Below, piece by piece: positions 46,470 through 55,176 of a DNA stretch of 64,000 nt. Made by a program: the position numbers and the translations under genes. The DNA is from Bacteroidia bacterium (GTDB lineage Bacteria; Bacteroidota; Ignavibacteria; SZUA-365), in NCBI GenBank assembly GCA_027493955.1, contig JAOSJT010000001.1:759131-823130 (forward strand), written 5' to 3'. The stretch's first letter is position 1. Every line of letters starts with the position of its first letter. Under the pieces are notes generated by a model that worked only from the letters and a program-made list of their open reading frames with translations, had not been told where the DNA came from and ran no database searches.

Positions 46470-47384
46470 TCAGAACATGCACTGACGATACACCTCCGAC
46501 CGTGCGGGATCGGCGGTGACCATCGCACTCATCACTTTACCACGCTCGGCATAGCCGTCGAGCAAACGACAGAACTCGCTGCTCTTGGCGTCGAGCCACA
46601 TCGTCAGCAGCAGCGAACGACCGCTCGTGCGCGTCAGCACCGTGGCGATGCTCTCCAACGCCTTGCCGATGGATTGCTGCGCGACGTCTTTTTCGGTTTC
46701 GATGAAGTCCAGTCCTTCGTAGTAATACCAGTACAGAGCGGTTCTGAAACTTTCGTATTGGGCGTTGAGAAACTCGGAAATGAAATTCAGCCGGCTGTAC
46801 TGGTTGGGATTCCCGCGCCACTCCTGAGCCCGCGTACCCGCCTGGCTGCGCTGTGCGACGGTCAGCGCCTTCTGATAATAGTCGGATCCCTGCAACGGCT
46901 CGTAGCTGTCGAAATCCATCCCGAGAATCAGGTAGATGTAAAAATCAATGAAACTCGCGATTTCGTTGTACTGAAAATCATCGTGAATGATGGGCTGTCC
47001 CTTGATGTAGCTGAAGGCCCATTTTTGATCGAGAATACGGACAATGAGCGATGTGCCCGCGGTGGGGCGGCCGTCCTTCCAGGTGCGGCGCTGCGCGTCG
47101 ATCACAACCTGCGCGGTGAATTCTCCTCCGTCCGTGCCGGAGTTGAAGTTGATGCTCATGCGCACGGGAATCCTGTCGCCGTAGAATTCGACTTCCGTCC
47201 AGCGGTAATCGTTGACATAGTCCAGCAATTTCTGCTGAAATTCGGAGAGATAGTCCTTCTGCGAGGGTGTCAGGACGTCCATGGTGATTTCCACCGAGAG
47301 GTCGATTTCCTGGGCTCGGGCAGGAAGTGTGCAGAGGAGCAGGGCGGCAAGCGCAGGGAGGAGCAGTCGCATGAAAAATTCCAT
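46470..47384 (-). CDS. DUF4835 protein, PorD-like T9SS accessory protein
   Basis: About 304 residues with a signal peptide (MRLLLPALAALLLCTLPARA before QEIDLSV). The mature sequence, SVEITMDVLTPSQKDYLSEF, FYGDRIPVRMSINFNSGTDG and FSYIKGQPIIHDDFQYNEI, matches the DUF4835 family, associated with the type IX secretion system as PorD. It is probably periplasmic. Starts at 47384 (MEFFMRLL) and 47372 (MRLL) are both plausible. Several T9SS cargo genes in the window agree with a working secretion system. It is divergent from a PorV/PorQ-like gene 41 bp away. Confidence 0.75.
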   Translation of the reverse strand: MEFFMRLLLPALAALLLCTLPARAQEIDLSVEITMDVLTPSQKDYLSEFQQKLLDYVNDYRWTEVEFYGDRIPVRMSINFNSGTDGGEFTAQVVIDAQRRTWKDGRPTAGTSLIVRILDQKWAFSYIKGQPIIHDDFQYNEIASFIDFYIYLILGMDFDSYEPLQGSDYYQKALTVAQRSQAGTRAQEWRGNPNQYSRLNFISEFLNAQYESFRTALYWYYYEGLDFIETEKDVAQQSIGKALESIATVLTRTSGRSLLLTMWLDAKSSEFCRLLDGYAERGKVMSAMVTADPARSEVYRQCMF

Positions 47385-47425
47385 TTCGTTTCGTCTCTTC
47401 ATCATAACAAAATAGAGAAAACGAC

Positions 47426-48248
47426 ATGGTACGGCAAGGCAGTCGCCAGTCTCCTTTTGTGTCTGCTCTGCTGTGCCCCTCACGCCTTCGGCGGCGGCGA
47501 GTCGCGCGAAACGGGCGCGCGCACGTTTGCTATGGGCGGCGCCGGAGTTGCGCTGACGGGGGATCTCTGGTCCGCGATGAGAAATCCCGCGCTGCTCTCC
47601 CGTTCAGCACTGTCTGCTTCGGCAGTATGGCAACCGGGTCGCTACGAACTCAGTGCATTGTCGTCGGCCGGCGTCGCGGGCGCGACACGGTTCGGATCCT
47701 TCGGAATCGGTGCCGCGGTGACGCATTTCGGAGGGGAGCTGTACCGTGAACTGCTCCCGTCCGTCGGCTTCGGCATGCGTGTCGCCGAACATATCAGCGT
47801 GGGTGCGCAGACGAGTCTGCTCTGCATTTCCATCGCGCGCTACGGCGGCACCGCACTGCCCCTGCTGGATCTCGGCGCTACCGTGGATATCGCGCCCACG
47901 CTGCTCGTCGCCGTCGCCGCCGGAAATGTTACTCACAGCGCGCTCACGGGAAACATCACGGATCGTTTGCCGGTCACCGTGCGCATGGGCGCGTGCTGGC
48001 AGCCGGATGATGCACTGCTCCTGCAACTCGAGCTCGACAAGGACATGCGCTGGCCCGTGACCACACGCATGGGTGGAGAGTACCGGCCGCTGCCGTTCGT
48101 GGCGATCCGTGCCGGCGCGACAACGGAACCATGGACAGTCTCCGGGGGCTTCGGGCTGCGCCATGGGGGCATCGTCTTCGACTATGCCTATGCCTGGCAC
48201 CCGGATCTGGGCGGCACGCATGCGCTCGGCATTGGGATTCAGCCGTAA
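47426..48248 (+). CDS. PorV/PorQ-like outer membrane barrel protein, start region disturbed
   Basis: About 270 residues. The conserved part GARTFAMGGAGVALTGDLWS and MRNPALLSR is the usual opening of PorV/PorQ-type barrels of the T9SS, and repeated beta strands run to the end (ALGIGIQP). The signal-peptide-like stretch VASLLLCLLCCAPHAFGGG is in frame with the barrel, but no ATG or GTG lies before it in that frame. The ATG at 47426 with GAGAAA upstream is one base out, so a single extra base near 47430-47445 is suspected. A TTG at 47455 would leave a very short signal. It is divergent from the PorD-like gene. Confidence 0.65.
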
Positions 48249-48315
48249 AGCTGGTATTTTGAGAGTCATCGAAACGCCCGCAGGGGCCGCATGCATATCA
48301 CAAGCGAGTGACGCC

Positions 48316-49098
48316 ATGACTTATTCAACACTTCTGTACGAGGTGAGCGACGGTATCGCCGTCATCACACTCAACCGTCCCGACAAGCTGAACGCTCTGA
48401 ATCACGAAACCCTGCAGGAGCTGAAAAGCGCCGTCGGCATGGCCAATCACGACGCGGCGGTGGACGTCATCATTCTCACCGGGTCCGGAGAGAAGGCCTT
48501 TGTCGCGGGGGCGGACATCGCGGAGCTGACGCAGCAGGACGCGGTTTCCGGTCAGCGTTTCGCGCTTTTCGGTCAGGGCGTGTTCAACGACATCGAGCAA
48601 AGCGCGAAACCGGTGATCGCAGCCGTCAACGGCTTTGCACTCGGCGGCGGATGCGAGCTCGCGCTGGCCTGCCATATCCGTATCGCTTCCGAGAACGCGA
48701 AATTCGGTCAGCCGGAGGTCAATCTCGGCGTCATTCCCGGCTATGGCGGCACGCAGCGGCTCGCCCGCATCGTCGGCTGGGGGAAGGCGACGGAACTCAT
48801 ACTCACCGGTGAAATGGTGGACGCAGCCGAAGCGCTGCGCATCGGTTTGGCGAACCGCGTGGTCGCCCGCGGAGAAGCATTGAGCGCCGCCCGCGCCATG
48901 GCCGCCGTCATACACAGCAAGGGTCAACCCGCCGTGCGACTTGCGCTGCAAGCGTTGCGCTGCGTTCCGCAAATGGGGCTGCGCGAGGGACTCGCAACCG
49001 AGGCGGCCTTGTTCGGACTGGCCTGCGGTACGGATGATTTCCGGGAGGGGACCAGCGCGTTTCTGGAGAAACGACCCGCGAGTTTTACCGGGAAATGA
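48316..49098 (+). CDS. Enoyl-CoA hydratase/crotonase-family protein
   Basis: A 260-residue crotonase. The oxyanion-hole segments are GEKAFVAGADIAEL and NGFALGGGCELAL. Both catalytic acids are present, Glu in GGGCELA and Glu in FGQPEVNLGVIPGYGGTQRL, which is the full hydratase pattern. It would hydrate trans-2-enoyl-CoA to 3-hydroxyacyl-CoA in beta-oxidation or related routes. The frame opens far upstream, but ATG 48316 begins the fold. It overlaps the next gene by four bases. Confidence 0.88.
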   Translation: MTYSTLLYEVSDGIAVITLNRPDKLNALNHETLQELKSAVGMANHDAAVDVIILTGSGEKAFVAGADIAELTQQDAVSGQRFALFGQGVFNDIEQSAKPVIAAVNGFALGGGCELALACHIRIASENAKFGQPEVNLGVIPGYGGTQRLARIVGWGKATELILTGEMVDAAEALRIGLANRVVARGEALSAARAMAAVIHSKGQPAVRLALQALRCVPQMGLREGLATEAALFGLACGTDDFREGTSAFLEKRPASFTGK

Positions 49099-50198
49099 AC
49101 TTCGACTCTTTCGACGAGGACGCGCACGGGAACCGTCCTTCTTTCGTGCAGCAACAGGGACCCGACAGGGGCGTACGCATCCGCATGTGGATAGCGGGCG
49201 TGCTTGTCGTATTCATTGTTCTCCTCTTCGTGGCGGAACGCTTCGTGACACTCGTGCAGCCGAACCTCGAGCGCATGCAGGAGAAGCGCGACGTCGCGTC
49301 CATCGAAAGCTTGCAGGAAGACGTCGAACGCATTCTGAATGATTTCGGCATACAGCCGGAGTGGATACGGCGACGCGTCGTGGAGGTCGGGGATCTGGGC
49401 CAGGTGCGTGATCTGTGGCTCATCAAAGTTCCGACCGATCTGCCGTTCGCTTCGCTGAATCTCGATCTGAAGACCATGGCTGAGCAATATCAGGGCAAGG
49501 CCTTCGCGGTGGAGAACGCGAAAGAGGCGCAGATCGCCCTGCATATTGTTTTCCGCAAAACGATACGCTACTCGTTAATCTTTCACCCCACAAGCGAAGT
49601 GCGGCGGCAGACCGGGAATATCTCCCTGCTGGTTGACGGACTGGAATCCGCGTCGGACGGAGATATCGAACATTTATTGCAGAGTCGCGAACCCATCGCT
49701 GCGATCCTGGAGCCGTCGAAAGACGCGGTGCCCCTGCACACACGTCTCCGCGCAGCCGGCCGCGACATCGTGCTGCACCTGCACTTCAAACCCGCGGCGG
49801 ATGTGGGCTCTCGCTTCGAATTGTCCGAGGACTTGCGGACGGAGGAAATTCAAAGCCATCTGCGATACATCGTGCGGAATTTTCCGGGCTGCCGTGCGTA
49901 TTACGTCACTTCCGAACGCGCGCCGGGGCTGTACATGCGCACGGTGGAAGAGGAAATGAAAGCGCAGGGGATACGCAAACTCGAAAGCGCCGTGCTGACG
50001 TATATTGACCGCTCTTCACAGACGAATGTGATGAGTACCCGCATGAATGACATCGCGGCGCTGGCGGTGAAAGACGGAACCGCCGTCGGTGTCGTGGAAC
50101 TGCGTCCCGAGGTGCTGGGCTTCCTCGAAACGGAAATCGGCCGGCTGCGCAAAAAAGGCTTTGCCTTCGTGCGGCTCTCCGGCTCCGCCCTGCAATAG
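49095..50198 (+). CDS. Divergent polysaccharide deacetylase-like (YibQ-type) membrane protein, active site degenerate
   Basis: A 367-residue protein with one membrane anchor at about residues 30-52. The C-terminal 190 residues look like the YibQ divergent polysaccharide deacetylase fold: LLVDGLESASDGDIEHLL corresponds to the family's opening D-D strand, IVLHLHFKPAADVG to its H-x-P-M-E-P motif, and GVVELRPEVLGFLETEI to the closing G-H-P segment. Key residues differ (DG for DD, HLHFKP for HLPMEP, VELRP for GIGHP), so catalysis is doubtful and a binding or structural role is likelier. The match is by eye. It overlaps the crotonase stop by four bases. Confidence 0.55.
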   Translation: MNFDSFDEDAHGNRPSFVQQQGPDRGVRIRMWIAGVLVVFIVLLFVAERFVTLVQPNLERMQEKRDVASIESLQEDVERILNDFGIQPEWIRRRVVEVGDLGQVRDLWLIKVPTDLPFASLNLDLKTMAEQYQGKAFAVENAKEAQIALHIVFRKTIRYSLIFHPTSEVRRQTGNISLLVDGLESASDGDIEHLLQSREPIAAILEPSKDAVPLHTRLRAAGRDIVLHLHFKPAADVGSRFELSEDLRTEEIQSHLRYIVRNFPGCRAYYVTSERAPGLYMRTVEEEMKAQGIRKLESAVLTYIDRSSQTNVMSTRMNDIAALAVKDGTAVGVVELRPEVLGFLETEIGRLRKKGFAFVRLSGSALQ

Positions 50199-50304
50199 CC
50201 CCACGCGCAGAGAGGGCAATTCGCCGTGCGTACCCCGGAAAGGTGATTGCGCGGCGAAGGTTTTGCGTGTACATTATTTGATTCCTCAACCTGTCGGAGT
50301 TTTC

Positions 50305-51084
50305 GTGCGTTTTCATCTGCTTGTCCCGGCGTTTCTTGCCTGCACATTTCTGCTCCCCGGTCCCTGCATTGCGCAACCCACCTCAACGGAGGAAGCCGGT
50401 GAGGATTTCGCTTCCGTGTATGAGCGTCACCTGGCCGCGTCCATGGACAAGGATTTTGCATCTCCGCTCGTATCGGAACCGGGAGGGGAGAGGAAATCCG
50501 GAACACTCGCCGTGTTGTACTCGGTGGTGCTGCCCGGGATGGGGGAACTGTATGCCGATTGTTTCGACCGCGGCAAATACCCGCTCATGACCGAGGCGGC
50601 GCTTTGGCTGGGACTTCTCGGAGTCAACGCCTACGGGGATTGGGTGCAAACCGATGCCCGCAGCTATGCGCGGCAGCACGCGGGCTTCGATCCGGACGGG
50701 AAAAATGACGAGTTCTACGTGCGCATCGAGAATTACCAGGATCTCTACGATTACAACAATCAGCGCCTGATCGAGCGGCGTCTGGACGAGCTCTACCCGG
50801 ACGAGGCGCAGTGGTACTGGGGATGGGACAGCGACGAGAACAGAAAGTACTACAAGGATCGCCGCATCCTGTCGGACCAGATGCACAACGCGGTGTCCTT
50901 CTTCGTCCTGGGCATGGTGGCAAACCGCATCTGGAGCGCCATACAGAGCGCCATGTTCGTACGCCGCCACAACGCGGCCCTCGAGCAGTCAAGCTGGCTT
51001 CCCGATCTGCGTCCGCAGCTCATCGCGAGAGCCGGCCGCACGGACGAGCTGCGCTTCAATTTTTCGCTGAAACTCTCGCGATAG
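50305..51084 (+). CDS. Exported membrane protein, DUF5683-like region, function unknown
   Basis: About 259 residues starting at GTG 50305 with CGGAG seven bases upstream. It has a signal peptide (LLVPAFLACTFLLPGPCIA before QPTS). LAVLYSVVLPGMGELYAD, with its P-G-x-G/E-x-x-Y, resembles the DUF5683 motif found in Bacteroidota envelope proteins. A second hydrophobic stretch follows (LLGVNAYGDW), then a helical polar region with many Tyr and Asp (DELYPDEAQWYWGWDSDE) and a third one (NAVSFFVLGMVANRIWSAI). No enzyme motif was found. It stands between the YibQ-like gene and korD. Confidence 0.6.
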   Translation: MRFHLLVPAFLACTFLLPGPCIAQPTSTEEAGEDFASVYERHLAASMDKDFASPLVSEPGGERKSGTLAVLYSVVLPGMGELYADCFDRGKYPLMTEAALWLGLLGVNAYGDWVQTDARSYARQHAGFDPDGKNDEFYVRIENYQDLYDYNNQRLIERRLDELYPDEAQWYWGWDSDENRKYYKDRRILSDQMHNAVSFFVLGMVANRIWSAIQSAMFVRRHNAALEQSSWLPDLRPQLIARAGRTDELRFNFSLKLSR

Positions 51085-51188
51085 GCCCTATGGTGCCTGC
51101 CGCAACCGGCTGTCCCGATCGCCTTTCATCAAAAGGAAATCGTAACCCGTCACACCCCGTTGCTTGTTTTGCAGCGGGATTTCGTGTA

Positions 51189-51315
51189 CCTTTGTCTTAA
51201 ATCCTCCCGCGCGGGGAGGATGTGTACAAAGGAAACCGTCGCACGTGCATCGCGCTGATTTTTCGAATACCTGCTTAGACAACACGGAACCGGTGTACCG
51301 CTACGGCGCACCGGT
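51189..51315 (+). promoter_or_regulatory. Two hairpins in the korDABC leader region
   Basis: Hairpin 1 spans 51189-51232. An outer stem CCTTTGT/ACAAAGG and an inner stem ATCCTCCC/GGGAGGAT (51201-51208, 51214-51221) are separated by a short internal loop. Hairpin 2 spans 51289-51315, ACCGGTG/CACCGGT with an inner CCG/CGG. Neither is followed by a T run, so they look more like leader or operator structures than terminators. korD starts at 51365. Confidence 0.45.
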
Positions 51316-51364
51316 CTGTTGTATAGAAACCGTCGTCACTGAACACTGAATATGGAGTGATCCT

Positions 51365-51676
51365 ATGGCCAAAATCCGTGGTGATATCAAAATTGACATA
51401 GAGAAGTGCAAAGGTTGCGAACTCTGTGTCGTTGCCTGTCCGCAGGAGGCGCTGACACTCGCCAAGGATATCAACAAGCAGGGCTATCATTATGCCGTGC
51501 TTATCGAGGATGTCTGTACCGGGTGCACCAATTGCTCTATGGTCTGCCCGGACGCGATCATCACCGTGTACCGCGAAGACAAAAAATCCGGCTCGAAAGT
51601 CCCCGTAGCGGAGATCCGCAACGTCACCGGCGATATCCGTATCCAGGTGGGCGTTGAGGAAGCCGCACAGAACTGA
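51365..51676 (+). CDS. korD: 2-oxoacid:ferredoxin oxidoreductase, ferredoxin-like delta subunit
   Basis: A 103-residue protein with two [4Fe-4S] motifs: CKGCELCVVACPQEA at residues 17-30 or so and CTGCTNCSMVCPDAI further on. It passes electrons from the KorAB catalytic core to free ferredoxin. GGAGTGATCCT lies before the ATG. It is the first gene of korDABC; the D-A-B-C order with separate small subunits is common for 2-oxoglutarate:ferredoxin oxidoreductases. Confidence 0.9.
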   Translation: MAKIRGDIKIDIEKCKGCELCVVACPQEALTLAKDINKQGYHYAVLIEDVCTGCTNCSMVCPDAIITVYREDKKSGSKVPVAEIRNVTGDIRIQVGVEEAAQN

Positions 51677-51741
51677 ACCGGCGCTTCCCGTGACATTAAT
51701 TCGAACAATCCGCGCATAGCCTGACAAGGAGTTTACCAATT

Positions 51742-52809
51742 ATGGGTGAATTACGACTGATGAAGGGAAACGAAGCGCTCGCAGAAGCGGCGATTCGTGC
51801 CGGAATGGATGCCTATTTCGGCTACCCCATCACACCGCAGTCCGAAGTTCTCGAATACCTTACCCGCGAAGCGTATAATCGCACGCAATGCACTATTCTT
51901 CAGGCGGAAAGTGAAATCGCCTCCATCAACATGGTGTACGGCGCGGCCGGTGCCGGCCAGCGCGTCATGACCACCTCATCCAGCCCCGGCATCAGTCTCA
52001 TGCAGGAAGGCATTTCCTACATTGCCGGTGCCGAACTGCCCTGCCTTCTTGCCAATGTCAATCGCGGCGGCCCCGGTTTGGGGACCATTCAACCGTCGCA
52101 GGGTGATTATTTCCAGTCGGTCAAGGGTGGGGGACATGGCGACTACCGTCTCATCGTTCTCGCTCCCGCCACCGTTCAGGAAATGGCGGATTTCGTGCTG
52201 GATGGCTGGTTGCTCGCGGAGAAATACCGCAATCCCGTTCTCATCCTCACGGACGGGGCGCTGGGACAGATGATGGAAAAAGTGGAATTACGCGATCAGG
52301 AGCCACGCGGTAATCGTCCCGTACCCTCCTGGGCGACCGTCGGCAAGGATGCCGGTCGCGAGCGCAACATCATCACTTCGCTGTTCATTCAGCCGGAACA
52401 GATGGAACAGGTGAACTTGCGTCTGCAAGCCAAATACCGCGAGATCGAAAAGAATGAGATTCGCGTCCAGGAAATTGAAACCGCCGACGCCGATTTCGTT
52501 CTGGTTGCATACGGACTTTCAGCCCGCATCAGCCGCAAGGTCGCCGAAATCCTCCGCGCCGAAGGCATAAAGGTCGGACTCATCCGGCCCATCACACTCT
52601 GGCCGTATCCCTATCAAACCATCGCCGACGCTGCCGCACACGCGAAGGGCTTTTTCGTGCTCGAACTCAACGCCGGACAAATGGTCGAAGACGTGCGCCT
52701 CGCCGTCAATGGTCGTTGCCCTGTCGAGCAGTACGGCCGTATGGGCGGGATCATTCCCTCGCCCGAGGAAGTGGCGGAGGTCGCCAGGAAGATGTACTCG
52801 AAACTCTAG
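51742..52809 (+). CDS. korA: 2-oxoglutarate:ferredoxin oxidoreductase, alpha subunit
   Basis: A 355-residue subunit. GNEALAEAAIRAGMDAYFGYPITPQSE at the N-terminus is the pyrimidine-binding domain with the Y-P-I-T-P motif, and MVYGAAGAGQRVMTTSSSPG is also conserved. The length and lack of a fused gamma domain point to the KorA/VorB type rather than pyruvate oxidoreductase. With KorB it decarboxylates 2-oxoglutarate (or branched 2-oxoacids) to the CoA thioester and reduces ferredoxin; in FCB bacteria this can replace 2-oxoglutarate dehydrogenase in the TCA cycle. AAGGAG precedes the ATG. Confidence 0.88.
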   Translation: MGELRLMKGNEALAEAAIRAGMDAYFGYPITPQSEVLEYLTREAYNRTQCTILQAESEIASINMVYGAAGAGQRVMTTSSSPGISLMQEGISYIAGAELPCLLANVNRGGPGLGTIQPSQGDYFQSVKGGGHGDYRLIVLAPATVQEMADFVLDGWLLAEKYRNPVLILTDGALGQMMEKVELRDQEPRGNRPVPSWATVGKDAGRERNIITSLFIQPEQMEQVNLRLQAKYREIEKNEIRVQEIETADADFVLVAYGLSARISRKVAEILRAEGIKVGLIRPITLWPYPYQTIADAAAHAKGFFVLELNAGQMVEDVRLAVNGRCPVEQYGRMGGIIPSPEEVAEVARKMYSKL

Positions 52810-52823
52810 GAGACGACACAGAT

Positions 52824-53621
52824 ATGGAACACACCCAGGAAATTGAACACAACTACGAAGGGCTGGATGTCGTCTGTGAACGTCCCTCCACCCTCGTTGA
52901 CGCGCGCATGCACTACTGCCCCGGCTGCGGCCACGGCGTGGCGCATCGCATCATCATGGAAGCGGTACAGGAACTTGGCATTCAAAGCAACACCGTCGGA
53001 GTCGCTCCCGTCGGTTGCTCCGTTTTCGCCTATCACTACATGAACATCGACATGCAGGAAGCAGCGCACGGACGCGCTACGGCCGTGGCCACCGGCATCA
53101 AGCGCTGCCTGCCCGACAAATACGTCTTTACCTATCAGGGTGACGGCGATCTCGCAGCCATCGGTACGGGCGAGACACTGCATACCGTCAACCGCGGCGA
53201 AAATATTCTCATCGTCTTCATCAACAACGCCATTTACGGCATGACCGGCGGCCAGATGGCTCCGACCACACTGATCGGCCAGAAGACTTCGACATCGCCG
53301 TACGGTCGCGAAACGCAGTTCAACGGCAATCCGCTGAAAATCACCGAACTGCTTGCCATGTTGCCCGGTGCGTTCTACGTTACGCGCCAGGCGGTGAATA
53401 CGCCGGTGAATGTGCGCAAGGCAAAAAAAGCCATCATGAATGGCTTCAAATGGCAGGCCTTGAAAAAAGGTACCTGCTTCGTCGAAATCGTGTCCAACTG
53501 CCCGACAAACTGGGGTATGAAGCCCGTCGAGTCCAACAAATGGCTCGAGGAACACATGCTCCCGTTCTTCCCGCTGGGCGATCTGAAAGTACCGTCAAAG
53601 GAGGATCTCGAGAATGGTTGA
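52824..53621 (+). CDS. korB: 2-oxoglutarate:ferredoxin oxidoreductase, beta subunit
   Basis: A 265-residue ThDP subunit. CPGCGHGVAHRI near residue 32 provides two cysteines toward a [4Fe-4S] cluster, a third Cys is in APVGCSVF, and the ThDP/Mg site is TYQGDGDLAAIG with FINNAIYGMTGGQ. ATG 52824 follows TAGGAGA. It overlaps korC by eight bases, so translation is coupled. The single CoA-type core without a fused ferredoxin fits KorB. Confidence 0.9.
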   Translation: MEHTQEIEHNYEGLDVVCERPSTLVDARMHYCPGCGHGVAHRIIMEAVQELGIQSNTVGVAPVGCSVFAYHYMNIDMQEAAHGRATAVATGIKRCLPDKYVFTYQGDGDLAAIGTGETLHTVNRGENILIVFINNAIYGMTGGQMAPTTLIGQKTSTSPYGRETQFNGNPLKITELLAMLPGAFYVTRQAVNTPVNVRKAKKAIMNGFKWQALKKGTCFVEIVSNCPTNWGMKPVESNKWLEEHMLPFFPLGDLKVPSKEDLENG

Positions 53622-54168
53622 GGAAGTGATTTTCGCAGGCTTCGGCGGCCAGGGTGTACTGTCCATGGGACAGGTGCTCTCCTACGCCGGCATGATCGAG
53701 AACCGTGAAGTGTGCTGGATGCCGTCCTACGGACCTGAAATGCGCGGCGGTACGGCAAACTGCATCGTTACCATCAGCTCCAATGAAATCAGCAGCCCCA
53801 TTATCGGGCGCTTCGACACCGTCGTTGCCTTGAATCAGCCGTCGCTGGACAAATTCCAGGATGCCGTCAAACCCGGCGGCACGCTGATCTACGACAGCAC
53901 CAACATCATCGATCCTCCCACGCGCACGGATGTGGATATCGTTCCCATTCCGGCGAGCGAGGAAGCGGTGAAGTTGAAAAACACCAAAATCATGAACATG
54001 ATCGTGCTGGGGGCCTTCATCGAGAAACGGAAAACCGTACAGATTGCCACCGTTCTCGAAGCATTGAAAAAAGTGCTGCCCGAGAGGCACCATCATCTCA
54101 TTCCACTGAACGAGACCGCCCTCTTGCGTGGCGCCGAACTCGCCCAGTCTTCTGTACCGGTCGCGTAA
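53614..54168 (+). CDS. korC: 2-oxoglutarate:ferredoxin oxidoreductase, gamma subunit
   Basis: A 184-residue gamma subunit with the family's opening VIFAGFGGQGVLSMGQVLSY and WMPSYGPEMRGGTANC, which helps bind CoA and closes the active site. NTKIMNMIVLGAFIEKRK is also typical. It is the same fold as IorB, 19-residue signature included, but the sequences are clearly distinct. It ends korDABC and is followed by a hairpin with a T run. Confidence 0.9.
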   Translation: MVEEVIFAGFGGQGVLSMGQVLSYAGMIENREVCWMPSYGPEMRGGTANCIVTISSNEISSPIIGRFDTVVALNQPSLDKFQDAVKPGGTLIYDSTNIIDPPTRTDVDIVPIPASEEAVKLKNTKIMNMIVLGAFIEKRKTVQIATVLEALKKVLPERHHHLIPLNETALLRGAELAQSSVPVA

Positions 54169-54190
54169 AGCGAGCAGTAGTTCTGTGAAG

Positions 54191-54219
54191 AAGGCGGAGG
54201 AACAATCTCCGCCTTTTTC
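54191..54219 (+). terminator. Terminator of korDABC
   Basis: AAGGCGGA (54191-54198) pairs with TCCGCCTT (54208-54215), followed by TTT. It lies 22 bp after the korC stop. Confidence 0.88.
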
Positions 54220-54333
54220 CGTTCAAAAAGGCTGTGCTGCCCGAAAAGGGATGCGATTTCGCATTGTTCCCGGTCATTTTCTTCCGTAAGATGGTGGTGT
54301 GTAACATTTGGCTGTGTAATGTGTTGTTCTGAT

Positions 54334-55083
54334 ATGATGCGACGTTCTACCGCCACGACCACTCTCTTCTTCCTCCTGACGCTCACCATCGCGGCACAGC
54401 CCGCGCGTTTCGCTACGCTGTCGCACGACTTCGGTGAAATGGGACAGAATGAGGCTCGCAGCTTCGTGTTCCTTGTCACCAACACCGGGGCGGACGTCCT
54501 GCGTCTCACGCCCCCGCGCGCCAGTTGCGGCTGCACCGCGGTGCTGCTGAGCCAGTCGGAATTGCAGCCGGGGGATTCCGCCCGCATCGAAGTGGAATTT
54601 CGCAGTGGCCCCGCCATGCTCGGGCCCGTGAATAAATCCGTCCAGGTGGGGCATCTCGTCAACGGCAAGGAGCGCGAGCTCGCCACTTTGCGTATTCAGG
54701 CGGACGTGGTCGGCATTGTGCGCTACGATCCCGGTATGATCGAGTTTCGTAGCGTCCTGGGGAAGGAATTCCGCAGCACAGTCCGGCTCATTTCCCGAAG
54801 TGAGCAGCCAATTCGTATAACGGAAATCACCCCGGCGCTGATGATGTATGCGGACAGCTCCGACGGCAATACCTATCATGTGGACCATGTGGTGGCGATG
54901 CCTTTCGAGGATGTGCGTGTCAAGCCCTCTGCGGAAGAAATCCCTCCCGGCGGGGAAGTGGAACTCGAGTGTGTCTTTACACTCAGGAACAAGGGACAGC
55001 TCAACGGCGCCATTCGCGTCGCTCTGGACCGTTCGGAAATTCGCATCCCGGTAGTGGGCGTCATCCTCCGGTCAGGCCCGTAG
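54334..55083 (+). CDS. DUF1573 exported protein, copy 1
   Basis: About 249 residues. A signal peptide (TTTLFFLLTLTIAAQ) precedes a DUF1573 Ig-like domain. FATLSHDFGEMGQNEARSF and the cysteine motif RASCGCTAVLLS (conserved C-G-C-T) mark the family, common in Bacteroidota. A second beta domain completes the protein (PPGGEVELECVFTLRNKG). The function is unknown; related domains bind or scaffold at the cell surface. ATGs at 54319, 54334 and 54337 are possible, and 54334 gives the best signal peptide. The next gene encodes a paralogue. Confidence 0.8.
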   Translation: MMRRSTATTTLFFLLTLTIAAQPARFATLSHDFGEMGQNEARSFVFLVTNTGADVLRLTPPRASCGCTAVLLSQSELQPGDSARIEVEFRSGPAMLGPVNKSVQVGHLVNGKERELATLRIQADVVGIVRYDPGMIEFRSVLGKEFRSTVRLISRSEQPIRITEITPALMMYADSSDGNTYHVDHVVAMPFEDVRVKPSAEEIPPGGEVELECVFTLRNKGQLNGAIRVALDRSEIRIPVVGVILRSGP

Positions 55084-55176
55084 CTCCCGCGGAGGAGAAG
55101 GAAAGGCCCCATTGTCAGAAAAAACCGGAATCGTTATATTTACATATTGATCACAATTTGAACTGGAGATTGTTCA

